From: Eshraghiella sp964405265
GTDB taxonomy: Bacteria > Bacillota > Clostridia > Lachnospirales > Lachnospiraceae
Length of the DNA stretch: 64,000 nt
Direction of reading: 5' to 3'
Assembly: GCA_964405265.1 (NCBI GenBank)
Contig: CAYONC010000006.1
Location: 49,943 to 113,942 of the forward strand
Below, in pieces: positions 52,516-61,629 of this stretch (position 1 is the stretch's first letter; each line of letters opens with the position of its first letter). Under the pieces are notes generated by a model. That model was not told the origin of the DNA. It saw nothing but the letters and a program-made list of their open reading frames with translations, and made no database searches. The position numbers and the translations under genes were made by a program.

Positions 52516-54182
52516 ATAAACACCCTTTCATTCAACATAATTCTGAAGCTGTAAGGTTCAATTCCGCTTTCTGCATTATCAGTATTATTAATCAACAGTT
52601 TTATGACATTGTCCTGCATTGTCTTTTCTAATATAAAAATCCCGTTTTCAGCGTATATTGCAGTTCTGCCGTCCGGAAGTCCGTAATCTGTCCTGAGCAA
52701 TGACAGCTTACGCATAAATTCCGAAATCTCAAAATATTCTGCAGAATTACCGGCCTTTTCCCAGTCCATGCACCTGCGGCAGTCCGGCTCATAGCCTCCG
52801 GGCATAAGTATTTCGGTGCCGTAATATATGCATGGCGTTCCGGGGAACAGAAACAGGAGTGCAAGTGCCGCCTTCATTTTAAATTTATTTTCGTCAACCT
52901 CACTGAAAAATCTGTGTGTATCATGGCTGTCAAGAAGATTCAGCATCATATTGTTGACAGTGTCGGAATTTCTCATAAGAATTTCATTCAGCTTCCATGC
53001 AAAATGCATGGCATCTGATGTTCCGAAAGCAAAATAGTCAAGGCAGGCTTTCGTAAACGAATAATTCATTATGCTGTCATACTGTTCGCCTCTTAAGTTG
53101 GTATATGCGTCATGCCAGTTTTCTCCGATTAATACGACATTTTTATTAATTTTCTTAACTGCCTTTCTGAAGGCTCTCCAGAAATCATGGCTCACTTCAT
53201 CCGAAACATCCAGTCTCCAGCCGTCAATATGATATTCTTCTATATAATAGCAGCCCGTCCTGATAAGAAATTCCTGTACCTCTTCATTGGACGTATTAAG
53301 CTTAGGCATATATTTGCAGTAGGCGAACATCTCGTAATTGTCACGTTCCCCGTTAACCCCGTCACCGTTTATTATGAACCAGTCAAAATAAGGTGAACTT
53401 CTCCCCTTTTCAAGCACATCCCTGAACTGATGAATGTTTTCGCTGCAGTGATTAAAAACAGCATCAAGAATAATTTTCATATTCCTTGCATGTGCCTCAT
53501 CAATCAGCTCTCTCAGGTCATCATTGCTTCCAAACTGGGAATCCACGGAAAAATAATCGCTTATGTCATATTTATGATTGGATACCGATTTAAAAACCGG
53601 GGTAAGGTATACGGTATTGCAGCCCAGTCCTTTTATATAATCAAGCTTTTCCGTAATTCCCTTTATATCACCTCCGGCAAATGTATGCGGAGTAGGTATG
53701 TCACCCCACTTACAGTTGATATACGACTTATCCTTATCCGTTTTGCCCATATTGAATCTGTCTATGAATATCTGGTAAAATACTGCCTGTTTCATCCAGT
53801 CCACGGATTCCATTATATCGGCACGGTTTATGAAAGGATACTGGAAAAAGTTATAATATCCCAGAGTAAAATCATATGTTTCCGTTATGCCGTCCTCTGA
53901 AAAGTAGTAATATTTATCTCCGTCATATACATGGAATACATAGGCAAGTCTCGTATCTTCAAGGCTGAGCTTAATTTCAAAATAGTCATACAATTCGCCC
54001 GTATATGCTTTTGACATTTCCTTACTAAGCTGTGAAATGCCAAAAACATACTTATTTTCATATATGACTTCTGCCTTTTTTATATCATTACGGGCAGTAC
54101 GCAGCCTTAAGACAATTTCCTTATCAGATACCGGGAAACAGTATGATGAATCTACAATGTGCTGCATTGCATATCTGTTCAT
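52512..54182 (-). CDS. GH13 alpha-glucan hydrolase (neopullulanase/cyclomaltodextrinase-like)
   Basis: A 556-residue protein without a signal peptide, so probably cytoplasmic. An N-terminal beta domain (about 1-120) precedes the (beta/alpha)8 barrel: DAVFNHCS (region I), GWRLDVSDE (nucleophile Asp, region II), LIGENWHD (acid/base Glu, region III) and LLDSHDTHR (Asp, region IV). The N-terminal domain and HTFAGGDIKGI segment are typical of the neopullulanase subfamily. It probably degrades imported maltodextrins or cyclodextrins. The cognate uptake genes follow directly. Confidence 0.9.
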   Translation of the reverse strand: MNRYAMQHIVDSSYCFPVSDKEIVLRLRTARNDIKKAEVIYENKYVFGISQLSKEMSKAYTGELYDYFEIKLSLEDTRLAYVFHVYDGDKYYYFSEDGITETYDFTLGYYNFFQYPFINRADIMESVDWMKQAVFYQIFIDRFNMGKTDKDKSYINCKWGDIPTPHTFAGGDIKGITEKLDYIKGLGCNTVYLTPVFKSVSNHKYDISDYFSVDSQFGSNDDLRELIDEAHARNMKIILDAVFNHCSENIHQFRDVLEKGRSSPYFDWFIINGDGVNGERDNYEMFAYCKYMPKLNTSNEEVQEFLIRTGCYYIEEYHIDGWRLDVSDEVSHDFWRAFRKAVKKINKNVVLIGENWHDAYTNLRGEQYDSIMNYSFTKACLDYFAFGTSDAMHFAWKLNEILMRNSDTVNNMMLNLLDSHDTHRFFSEVDENKFKMKAALALLFLFPGTPCIYYGTEILMPGGYEPDCRRCMDWEKAGNSAEYFEISEFMRKLSLLRTDYGLPDGRTAIYAENGIFILEKTMQDNVIKLLINNTDNAESGIEPYSFRIMLNERVFI

Positions 54183-54186
54183 AATT

Positions 54187-54939
54187 TTAATCCCTTCCGG
54201 TCACATCTCCGTTCCGTACTATTGTAATTACATCATCTGCTTCATTATCCGGATTGGTTGTAAGTGTTATTGTATAGCTTCCGGACATGGCAACCAGCAC
54301 ATTAGCCTTTGCATCAGTTCCGGCAAATCCGCCGCCGCTTTCAACCCATGATGCATCAGGCTCTGAAAAATATCCGTATCCGTGCTGTCCGTCCCACTGC
54401 CAGTCATGTATTATCTGGAACTTGTCGCCTTCATACAGGTCTATTGTTATTGAAAATTCGTTAGTGTTTTTTCCTGTGGATTTAAGGAGAAACAGTTCCT
54501 TCACATCATCATCCACGCTGCCCGCCCATGATGAATCCTTTAAGATTCCTTCAGCAGACTCTCCTACTATGTACCAGCTTCTTGTATCTTCGTTGATGTT
54601 ATCTGCCTTATATTTTCCGTAAAGGGTTACATTGCCTGTGAAAGTATCCTTCGTTAAATCTTTTCTGCTTGCTTCAATAAATGAAGGTGCTTCATACCAG
54701 GCTTCAAATTTCATACCATCAACGCTCTGATATTTTTCATATTCCGATACATCAATGATATCTCCTGACTTAACGCTGACTTCGCCTAACTTAGTCTCTC
54801 CGTTCATAAAGGTAACCGTAACCTTAGGCGTCTCCGTTGTCGGTGTCTCTTCATGTTCCTTACCGCAGCCGCATATGGTTAACATTGTAAGCATACATAC
54901 GGATACCACAATACATAAATGTCTGATTATTTTCTTCAT
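54187..54939 (-). CDS. Starch-binding-like lipoprotein, first gene of maltodextrin operon
   Basis: A 250-residue protein with signal peptide and lipobox TICGC (Cys about 24). Residues about 40-110 resemble an InlB B-repeat (VTFMNGETKLGEVSVKSGD...FEAWYEAPSF...VTLYGKYK). Residues about 120-245 resemble SusF-type or CBM-like starch-binding domains (SWYIVGESAEG; SITIDLYEGDKFQIIHDWQWDGQ; GSYTITLTTNPDNE), with aromatic residues suited to glucan contact. It may hold starch at the surface. It is regulated with the operon by the palindrome at 54953-54995. Confidence 0.75.
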   Translation of the reverse strand: MKKIIRHLCIVVSVCMLTMLTICGCGKEHEETPTTETPKVTVTFMNGETKLGEVSVKSGDIIDVSEYEKYQSVDGMKFEAWYEAPSFIEASRKDLTKDTFTGNVTLYGKYKADNINEDTRSWYIVGESAEGILKDSSWAGSVDDDVKELFLLKSTGKNTNEFSITIDLYEGDKFQIIHDWQWDGQHGYGYFSEPDASWVESGGGFAGTDAKANVLVAMSGSYTITLTTNPDNEADDVITIVRNGDVTGRD

Positions 54940-54952
54940 AAAAAACCTCCTA

Positions 54953-54995
54953 AATATTTACTTAACCGTTTAACTTAATCGGTTAAGTAAATATT
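54953..54995. promoter_or_regulatory. Large palindromic operator between maltodextrin operon and LacI-type regulator
   Basis: Two perfect 16-bp arms (AATATTTACTTAACCG and CGGTTAAGTAAATATT) flank an 11-base centre. The right arm overlaps the -10 of the leftward promoter, so a bound repressor would block the operon. The divergent LacI-family gene is the natural candidate regulator. Confidence 0.82.
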
Positions 54996-55019
54996 AGCAC
55001 ACGTTTATAAGCATGTCAA
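54991..55019 (-). promoter_or_regulatory. Promoter of maltodextrin operon
   Basis: On the minus strand: TTGACA (55014-55019), a 17-base spacer and TAATAT (54991-54996). The -10 is inside the right arm of the operator palindrome. Confidence 0.85.
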
Positions 55020-55026
55020 TAACAGG

Positions 55027-55054
55027 TTGACATTTATTTTTTTATCTGTAAAAT
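55027..55054 (+). promoter_or_regulatory. Promoter of LacI-type regulator gene
   Basis: TTGACA (55027-55032), a 16-base spacer and TAAAAT (55049-55054), about 35 bases upstream of the regulator start. It is divergent from the maltodextrin promoter. Confidence 0.65.
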
Positions 55055-55088
55055 TAACTTATACGTTTAAATTGTCAGGAGAATTTCG

Positions 55089-55967
55089 ATGAACCGCAGA
55101 ACCACAGTAAAAGATGTTGCAAGAGAGGCTGGTGTTTCAGTCGCAACCGTTTCTTATATCATGAATAACCGTTCCGACCAGAAGATTAGCGAAAACACAC
55201 GCAAGAAGGTGCTTCAGATTGCCAACCTTCTTAATTATACGCCAAGTCATGCTGCCAAGACGCTTGCCACGGGACGAAATAACATAATCGGCGTGGCATA
55301 CCGTCTCAATGAAAATACACCGTCCCGCAATCTTGAGATTACCGGATTTGTGAATCTTCTGATTGAGAGACTGAACCGTTTAAAATATGATGTTCTGTTT
55401 ATGCCGATTCGTGCCGTAGAAGATAATCTTCCCCTGAACAGAAATATTGACGGAATCATTGCCATTGATTTGTCGCGGGAGCAGTTTTTTTCACTTGCAG
55501 ACAATTACATGATACCGATAATCAATGTTGACATGATAACCAATGATACACTCTTTTACCAGATATATTCCGATTATCCTTCCCTGATAAGCAGGGGCAG
55601 GGAACAGCTGGGTAATGACTGTTATCTCATTCTTGACAGGTACAATAACAGGGAATACGGTGAGTTCATAACTTCGCAGTTTGACAGCAGCCACGTCATA
55701 TATTTTCAGGACTGTTCCAGGTCAGACCTCGAAATGCTTCATACGAAAAAAGCACTGATAATCGGCACATATCTTGCATTAATGGTAAGGGCTTATATTC
55801 CGGAACAGAACATGGCGGTTATTTCTTCTGATGAAACGTCCCATATTCTTCCGGACGACATAAAAATAATCAGAAATGACATATCAAAAAAAGCAAATCT
55901 TGTCATCAGCATATCGCTTAATGCCATAGACAGAAAATTTGATGTTGCACATGACTATAAGGTATAA
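55089..55967 (+). CDS. LacI-family transcriptional regulator (MalR-like)
   Basis: A 292-residue regulator. The N-terminal helix-turn-helix is textbook LacI: VKDVAREAGVSVATVSYIMN, then the hinge PSHAAKTLATGRNNIIGV. The effector-binding part is shorter and more divergent than usual (LacI proteins are about 330-340 residues), with the last segments compressed. It is divergent from the maltodextrin operon and the palindrome between them, so it probably represses that operon until a maltodextrin binds. CAGGAG precedes the ATG. Confidence 0.88.
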   Translation: MNRRTTVKDVAREAGVSVATVSYIMNNRSDQKISENTRKKVLQIANLLNYTPSHAAKTLATGRNNIIGVAYRLNENTPSRNLEITGFVNLLIERLNRLKYDVLFMPIRAVEDNLPLNRNIDGIIAIDLSREQFFSLADNYMIPIINVDMITNDTLFYQIYSDYPSLISRGREQLGNDCYLILDRYNNREYGEFITSQFDSSHVIYFQDCSRSDLEMLHTKKALIIGTYLALMVRAYIPEQNMAVISSDETSHILPDDIKIIRNDISKKANLVISISLNAIDRKFDVAHDYKV

Positions 55968-55985
55968 TTACTTTCTGAATACAAT

Positions 55986-56017
55986 AACCGCACCGGTACA
56001 TATCCCGGTGCGGTTTA
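55986..56017. terminator. Terminator after LacI-type regulator
   Basis: AACCGCACCGG pairs with CCGGTGCGGTT, followed by a T-rich tail. It may also serve the convergent gene ending at 56043. Confidence 0.85.
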
Positions 56018-56042
56018 TAATTTTCTTATAATATGTTATGAA

Positions 56043-57038
56043 TTATTCTTCAACAATTCTCTTTTTAGCGACAACTACCGTTACCATTCCTGCTGCTGCA
56101 AGCAGAGCAAGAATACCACATATCATTCCAACATTGCTGTCACCGCTTTCTACATCAGAACCTGTTCCTGTTCCTTCTCCTGATGTAGGAGCCTCTGCAG
56201 ATTCATCCTGCGTTTCACCTGTAGGTGCTTCTGTCGAAGGTGCTTCCGTTGAAGGTGCTTCTGTTGTAGGTGCTTCCGTTGAAGGTGCCTCCGTTGTTGC
56301 CTCCTCGGTAGGATTACTTGCCGGTGCTGATACAATTACTTCAACGGCATATGTTGACTGATTAAATGTAACCGTTACGATTGAATCAGCCTCAGCAACG
56401 GTAATAACACCATTACCTGACTGTTCAGCATCCCTTAATCCGTATACATAGTCATTATCCCACGAACCATTTCCGATTACCTTATAGTAATATGTTCCTG
56501 CAGCCACATTATTAAATGTTATTGAGAAAACACCATTTTCAAGCGTCATAGGGCAGTCCGTCTTTGACCAGTCTGAACCGCACAGTGCTGCATCACCTGC
56601 GAAATAAGCTGATGTGTATGGACCATATGTATGGTCGTTGGTTGCTCCTGTAACGGATACACCTGCCCTGTCTGTAACAGTTGCATCATATGTTATCGAC
56701 ATGGTAGTTGAAGTGGCGGTATACTCAAAATTACCGCTATTGCCGTCACATATCGCCGTACCCCAGTTTCCTGTGCCAAATGCAGCCTTATTGGCAATCT
56801 TGAACATATATGATGTTCCTACAGTTGCTGAATCCGTTGTGTAGGTAAATGTTCCGTCTCCATTGTCAACCATTGTTGCTGTTGATGAAGCATCCCATGC
56901 TGCACCCGGTACAGTTCCTAAAATGAAGTAATCTCCATCTGCTGCCGCAACATCCTGCGTCTTAACAGCCACAATTCCTGCTGCAACAAATGCGAATGCA
57001 AAAAAAGCAGCAGCAAATTTCTTAATAAGTTTTTTCAT
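56043..57038 (-). CDS. Surface-anchored starch-binding-like protein with GD-type C-terminal tail
   Basis: A 331-residue protein with a signal peptide (cleavage near VAAAD, residue 33). Two related beta domains follow (about 35-135 and 145-240), rich in Trp and Tyr (SWKTD, GSWDNDYVYGL), resembling CBM or SusE/F-like starch-binding modules. A TEAPSTEAP linker comes next, then ESGDSN, a membrane helix and a KKR tail. There is no LPxTG. Its location beside the maltodextrin locus suggests that it binds starch at the cell surface. It has its own promoter at 57182-57210. Confidence 0.75.
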   Translation of the reverse strand: MKKLIKKFAAAFFAFAFVAAGIVAVKTQDVAAADGDYFILGTVPGAAWDASSTATMVDNGDGTFTYTTDSATVGTSYMFKIANKAAFGTGNWGTAICDGNSGNFEYTATSTTMSITYDATVTDRAGVSVTGATNDHTYGPYTSAYFAGDAALCGSDWSKTDCPMTLENGVFSITFNNVAAGTYYYKVIGNGSWDNDYVYGLRDAEQSGNGVITVAEADSIVTVTFNQSTYAVEVIVSAPASNPTEEATTEAPSTEAPTTEAPSTEAPSTEAPTGETQDESAEAPTSGEGTGTGSDVESGDSNVGMICGILALLAAAGMVTVVVAKKRIVEE

Positions 57039-57333
57039 AAATTTTACCTTCTCCTTTACTGTTCTGAGGCTTTTACAAGCCCTATATACGTTGAATTATA
57101 CCATTTACCCCCCCATTTTTTCAACTTGTTTTGTGCAGTTTTTTTATTTTAAAGTATTTCGATATGGATTTAATTTTTTTGATATTGCATAGAGTCGGAG
57201 AGCATGTCAAACAACGACTTAACGGCTGTATATTATTGTTGAATATTTAGTTTAGACAGTTTCTTTGTATGTGTATATCATCCGTTCGCCTCCTTTAATT
57301 AAGCTTCGTATTTTTTTAGAGTGAGCGAAAATC
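57039..57333. other. Intergenic region upstream of starch-binding surface gene
   Basis: Apart from the promoter at 57182-57210 and a possible GGAG-containing plus-strand stretch near 57285, nothing recognisable is present. A run of C residues (57111-57116) lies in the leader of the gene ending at 56043. Confidence 0.6.
57182..57210 (-). promoter_or_regulatory. Promoter of starch-binding surface gene
   Basis: On the minus strand: TTGACA (57205-57210), a 17-base spacer and CAATAT (57182-57187), giving a leader of about 135 bases. Confidence 0.65.
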
Positions 57334-57361
57334 AAAAAACGGACCGCCTTAATGGCGGTCC
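57334..57361 (-). terminator. Terminator of DUF6033 gene
   Basis: On the minus strand GGACCGCC pairs with GGCGGTCC around a 5-base loop, followed by G and six T. Confidence 0.92.
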
Positions 57362-57382
57362 CGGTCTGCTTCACCTATTATT

Positions 57383-58090
57383 CTATCCTCTGAAATCTAT
57401 GGCTGTTCCCAGATATTTTTCTGATTCGGTCTTAATATTGTCTGCCCTGTCAGAAAAATTATATTCCTCTATCTTCCTTACAAGCTCTTCTATCGAATCC
57501 GCAGTTATAACCACTTCTTCATCCCTGCTGCCGTAAATCCGTTCCTCCCGTGCTTCCTTTTCTGCCTTTTTCTCAGCTTCACGCTTTTCTGCCTTCTTTT
57601 CTTCACGGATTTCTTTAATGCGCTCTGCCTGTTCGTCAAATGATTTCTGCATTACTGCAAAGAATGATGACGCTCCGTTATCATTCACCTGCATTCCGAA
57701 GCCTTTAACACCTGTTGTGTTTCCGAGTGCCTGCTTCAGTTCAGGAAGCTTCGTTCCCGCTGATGCGATAACTGCTTCATATTTCTTACGGTACTGCTCG
57801 TCCTCTGCCATTCTCTCGATTTTTTCTTCATCAATGAGGACGACCATTTTATTGGGATTGGCATATGCAGCCGCATTCGCCTGTGCCGTTTCCTTCATGT
57901 CAGAGCTTACGAGTATGAAATCCATACCGCTGTAACGTGATTTCAGCTCCTCATAATATTTCGCGGCTTTTTCGCTGAGCTCCGGCTGTCCTATGGTCTT
58001 ACCGGTCACTCCCGTTTTCTTTGCCGGTGTGCCTGTCGTGTACACATCCGTTACCTGTGTGTTGTTTGAAACTGAATCCATTCCATTCAT
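57383..58090 (-). CDS. DUF6033 family protein
   Basis: A 235-residue protein, recognised by ELSEKAAKYYEELKSRYSGMDFILVSSDMKE, ANPNKMVVLIDEEKIERMAEDE and KGFGMQVNDNGASSFFAVM. Residues about 150-195 are a charged coiled coil (repeats of KKAEKREAEKK). No signal peptide. The function of the family is not known; it is common in Lachnospiraceae. It has its own strong terminator and an upstream AGGAGG site, and is not obviously linked to neighbours. Confidence 0.8.
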   Translation of the reverse strand: MNGMDSVSNNTQVTDVYTTGTPAKKTGVTGKTIGQPELSEKAAKYYEELKSRYSGMDFILVSSDMKETAQANAAAYANPNKMVVLIDEEKIERMAEDEQYRKKYEAVIASAGTKLPELKQALGNTTGVKGFGMQVNDNGASSFFAVMQKSFDEQAERIKEIREEKKAEKREAEKKAEKEAREERIYGSRDEEVVITADSIEELVRKIEEYNFSDRADNIKTESEKYLGTAIDFRG

Positions 58091-58157
58091 ATGAAATACC
58101 TCCTTGTATTTTCTTATATATGTATCGGCATGGTAATTTAAAAAAATTACAGTTAAT

Positions 58158-58197
58158 CAAAAAACAGCGGCATGATTTTTTACCACACCGCCGTTAA
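58158..58197 (-). terminator. Terminator of large surface protein gene
   Basis: On the minus strand ACGGCGGTGTGG pairs, with mismatches, with CATGCCGCTGT, followed by six T. Confidence 0.7.
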
Positions 58198-58213
58198 AAT
58201 GATATATAATACT

Positions 58214-60217
58214 TTATCTGCTTATACAGGCCTTTTTCCTATATACAACCGACATTCCCAAAGCAGTTATTGATGCAGCCATTAATCCAAGCCATAATAT
58301 CATACCGTTGCCGTCTCCTGCTTCCACATCGCCGTTCTTCTCAGCCAGTGTATATATACTAAAATGATTTGTCGTAAATACTGCGTAACCGCCTTCTGCA
58401 TTTACTTCATATTCAACTATCTTATCATTTTCATCTACATAATATACTGCTAATTTTTTACCCTTCAAATCATCAGATACCGGTATTGAGACTTTAAAAC
58501 TTCCGTCTTCCAATTTTGTAACATATCCTTTTAATGAGCCTGAGTATAATTTCAGGTCAAATGTTACGCTTTCATTTACATTTAATAATTTTAATATATT
58601 TTCGTATTCAGTACCGCCTGTTAACAGTTCTGCCCGTAAGATTGTGTCAAGCGGGACAGATGCTGCAGATGAACTGATTTCAACATTTGTAGATATGTCT
58701 GCAGTCTTATATGATGGTGTTATCATTTTTGAACTGTCTCTTATAATAAGAGCTTTGTACTGTTTTTCTTTATCTCCGACTTTAACGGTTATGATAAACG
58801 AATCATCCGTATCACTGACACCGTCCATTCCAATTATGTCTTCTCCAAAATCAGAATATGCAGGCATAAACACAGCTTTCCATTCTTCTTTGGTCCAATC
58901 AGGGAATTCAGATTCCCATTCCCATCTGGTTGCCTCATACTCGAAATCAATCCATGCATCAAGTACCGTTCCGCCATAGGATACCGTAACTATGTCGTCT
59001 CTTCCCAGATATTCGTTGATTCTATTTTGTGCTGCTGCAATAAGCTCATCCCTTGAACTGCCTGTTGTATCAGGAACATAAATAATATGATCTGCCGATG
59101 TTTCTATCCAGGTATCAAGATGATATGCAATATCATTATACTTAAAGATTCCGACACCTGCTCTTATAGTGAAGAACAAACCATTTTCTCCCGCTCTGTT
59201 ATCTACATAATATTCAATATTACTGTTATTTACTGCTTCTTTAAAATCTCCGGAATATAAATCCATACTTTCTGTGTCATCATTTGCTACGTTATTAACC
59301 CAGTAATTAATAATCTCCAGATCTCTGACATGAAAAGTATCTTCCGGAAAATTCTTTATAAATTCCTTAAATTTTTCTGCAACAGCTTCATCATAATTAT
59401 AAATTATTCCTACATTGTGAGTTTCCTCATCTTCTTTTCCGTAGTTAATGGTTAAATCCACAGATGATAAATCATCAGCGAGATTAGAATAAGAGAAGCC
59501 TTTTTCCATATATGGGAATAACATTTCAAGCATGAAGCCCCAATCAACTTCGTCATCAGGCTTTATTGAATTAAATACTAATTTTCCGGCTTCATTTAAG
59601 TTATTTTTATATGCTTCACTCATTTCGGTTAAATATGATAATTCAACAATATGCTGCTCCAGCAGATTGTTGTTACTGTCATACATCTGTATGGTAGCCT
59701 TAGTGCCGTCTTCATCTATTAATACGCTGTAGCCGGTAAGATTTGATTCAGAAGCCAGTGTAAAACGGTAATTCTCATTGTTCACACGTAATAAAAGGCT
59801 GCCGATTTTATCTCTTAATTCATTTTTTGTAGAAGATGGTATCTGTAATTTACCGGATTTCAAAATAGTTTTAAATTCTTCACTTATGTTTTCCTGAAAC
59901 ACAACTACCACATCATCTTTCGATTCGTTACAGTCACTATAAAACACGGTTATATCGCAGGTAGAGTCCGCTTCATTATAGTCACTTACATAAAAATAAT
60001 ATTCGGATGTATCATATTTCTGAAGGTATTCAGCTAAAAACTGAGTCATATTTTCAGACATGGTAGTATCTGTTACTACAAGCTTTCCCTCATCATTTAA
60101 TATCTGTTCAAACGCACTCCAATCTTCTGCCATTACATTAACATGGAACAGTTTAGCCGATAAAATCATGAGCACCGGCAAAAATACTAAAAGAGATAAT
60201 ACTTTTACTTTTTTCAT
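58214..60217 (-). CDS. Large surface protein with GD-type C-terminal anchor
   Basis: About 667 residues from the ATG at 60217 (another ATG at 60229 lies right at the ribosome-binding site). A signal peptide (about 1-25), a long beta-rich extracellular part with few Cys, and a C terminus VEAGDGNGM followed by a membrane helix and RKK. The segment YAVFTTNHFSIYTLAEK before the tail is a motif I recognise from many Lachnospiraceae exported proteins, but the overall family is unknown. It follows a lipoprotein gene by 15-27 bases, so the two are probably co-transcribed, and both lie next to the candidate invertible element. Confidence 0.7.
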   Translation of the reverse strand: MKKVKVLSLLVFLPVLMILSAKLFHVNVMAEDWSAFEQILNDEGKLVVTDTTMSENMTQFLAEYLQKYDTSEYYFYVSDYNEADSTCDITVFYSDCNESKDDVVVVFQENISEEFKTILKSGKLQIPSSTKNELRDKIGSLLLRVNNENYRFTLASESNLTGYSVLIDEDGTKATIQMYDSNNNLLEQHIVELSYLTEMSEAYKNNLNEAGKLVFNSIKPDDEVDWGFMLEMLFPYMEKGFSYSNLADDLSSVDLTINYGKEDEETHNVGIIYNYDEAVAEKFKEFIKNFPEDTFHVRDLEIINYWVNNVANDDTESMDLYSGDFKEAVNNSNIEYYVDNRAGENGLFFTIRAGVGIFKYNDIAYHLDTWIETSADHIIYVPDTTGSSRDELIAAAQNRINEYLGRDDIVTVSYGGTVLDAWIDFEYEATRWEWESEFPDWTKEEWKAVFMPAYSDFGEDIIGMDGVSDTDDSFIITVKVGDKEKQYKALIIRDSSKMITPSYKTADISTNVEISSSAASVPLDTILRAELLTGGTEYENILKLLNVNESVTFDLKLYSGSLKGYVTKLEDGSFKVSIPVSDDLKGKKLAVYYVDENDKIVEYEVNAEGGYAVFTTNHFSIYTLAEKNGDVEAGDGNGMILWLGLMAASITALGMSVVYRKKACISR

Positions 60218-60244
60218 AGTTTTTTCCATCCTTTTTTATAAATT

Positions 60245-61450
60245 TTATTTCAATAATCCTTCAAGCATATCTTTTGTGTAATATGTATCCTGCAGTGAAA
60301 TCATATCAGATTCAGGTATGACTTCTTCAATCAGTTCAGCTATTGCATACACGTCTTCCCCATACATAAGCCTGTTTACATCATCAAGACATTTCGGAAT
60401 CAGCATCCATTCAATTTCAGCAGTGTATTTTTCACCTCCTGACTCTATTGTAATGTTTGAAATGTTACCGTTGTCATCGAATGTATAATCTGCTCTTGTA
60501 CGTACATTTCCCTCATCATCATATTCAGTATAGCTCTGAACATTTCCTGCTTCATTAAACTGACATTCGCATTCTAAATCCATACTTTTCCTGGTTCCGT
60601 CAGCCAGATATGCATATTGTTCAATAAGATAACCGGCACTGTTATATACATATTCTGTTTTTCCGCTGCCTTCACATAAAATATAGCAGCTTTTATCTTC
60701 ACCTAACGCAGCAACAGTTCCGTCTTCCAGATAATGTGTTATGCTCTTTGTATGATTTTTTGTCAGGTCATATGGAATAAATGTACTGTGCCGCATCACA
60801 CATTCTGTCCATTCTCCATTTGGAAGCAGTCTGTTAACCGGGTCTTTCTCCCATATAATATTATATCCGTCGTCTTCATACTCGTATTTTCTTACAGTTG
60901 GAGTACCATCCACTCTCTCGACCAGCTGATTGTTTTCATCATGACGATAAGTAATGAATGAATACGTTCTTTCTGTAACCTTCCCTTCATCATCAAACCT
61001 GTATTCATACTTTTCACAATAATCCGGTTCCCCGGTTTCGGAATCAATGGTCTTCACATACAATATATTTTCAGAATCAACATATTCAATTGTTATTTCA
61101 TTTTTTTCATGGTTTTCGTCTCTTCCGTACAATTCATAATACTTTGTAACCTTATCACCTTCGTATCCGACTTCAAAGCCATAATACCTTTCACTTGTTC
61201 CGGAATACATAATATATTTGTATACTAATTTGGAATCATCAAACTCAGTTTCAATGGCTGCCAGCAAAGTCCCATCTTCTGAAGTGCACCCGGCTGACTT
61301 AGGGAACCATACCATTCCTGATGTGTCCTGACTCTCTCTTCCCGGTGTATCCGAATTATCTTCTCCCGAAGAATTTACGCCGCTGCCGCCACACGCTGAA
61401 AAAAAGACACTTACAACAAGTATAAGACTTAAAAACCTGATTTTTTTCAT
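60245..61450 (-). CDS. Lipoprotein with RHS/YD-like repeats
   Basis: A 401-residue protein with lipobox FSACG (Cys about 20). The mature part holds several YD-like units (YRFDDEGKVTERTYSF; YVYNSAGYLIEQY; YTEYDDEGNVRTRADYTFDDNGNI), a beta-strand repeat of RHS-type proteins. Function unknown. AGGAGG lies 8 bases before the ATG. I found no convincing promoter in the 94 bases between its start and the inverted repeat at 61545, which suggests that it may rely on a promoter from inside the invertible segment. Confidence 0.75.
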   Translation of the reverse strand: MKKIRFLSLILVVSVFFSACGGSGVNSSGEDNSDTPGRESQDTSGMVWFPKSAGCTSEDGTLLAAIETEFDDSKLVYKYIMYSGTSERYYGFEVGYEGDKVTKYYELYGRDENHEKNEITIEYVDSENILYVKTIDSETGEPDYCEKYEYRFDDEGKVTERTYSFITYRHDENNQLVERVDGTPTVRKYEYEDDGYNIIWEKDPVNRLLPNGEWTECVMRHSTFIPYDLTKNHTKSITHYLEDGTVAALGEDKSCYILCEGSGKTEYVYNSAGYLIEQYAYLADGTRKSMDLECECQFNEAGNVQSYTEYDDEGNVRTRADYTFDDNGNISNITIESGGEKYTAEIEWMLIPKCLDDVNRLMYGEDVYAIAELIEEVIPESDMISLQDTYYTKDMLEGLLK

Positions 61451-61544
61451 GTACCTAACCTCCTATATGCATCAAATTATCCTATTCAGATGCCGGTTCC
61501 TGTTTTAACAAATCGTTACATTCCTGTTCCCTTTGTTCATCTGC

Positions 61545-61570
61545 TTTCACAGAGTGCTTTACTCTGCGAA
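61545..61570. repeat. 26-bp inverted repeat, left copy (IR-L)
   Basis: Perfect reverse complement of 62910-62935. It is itself a hairpin (CAGAGT and ACTCTG around GCTTT). The identity ends exactly at both edges, as expected for a recombination site. Confidence 0.9.
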
Positions 61571-61610
61571 AAAACCGCCACAACCCTTGAAGGAGCTCTG
61601 GCGATTTTTT
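61569..61610. terminator. Hairpin inside left inverted repeat, probable bidirectional terminator
   Basis: CCGCCA (61575-61580) pairs with TGGCG (61599-61603), with imperfect inner pairing. It has A6 on one side and T6 on the other, so it can stop transcription from the recombinase gene before IR-L. Moderately supported. Confidence 0.5.
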
Positions 61611-61629
61611 GATCACTTAATTTGACGGC

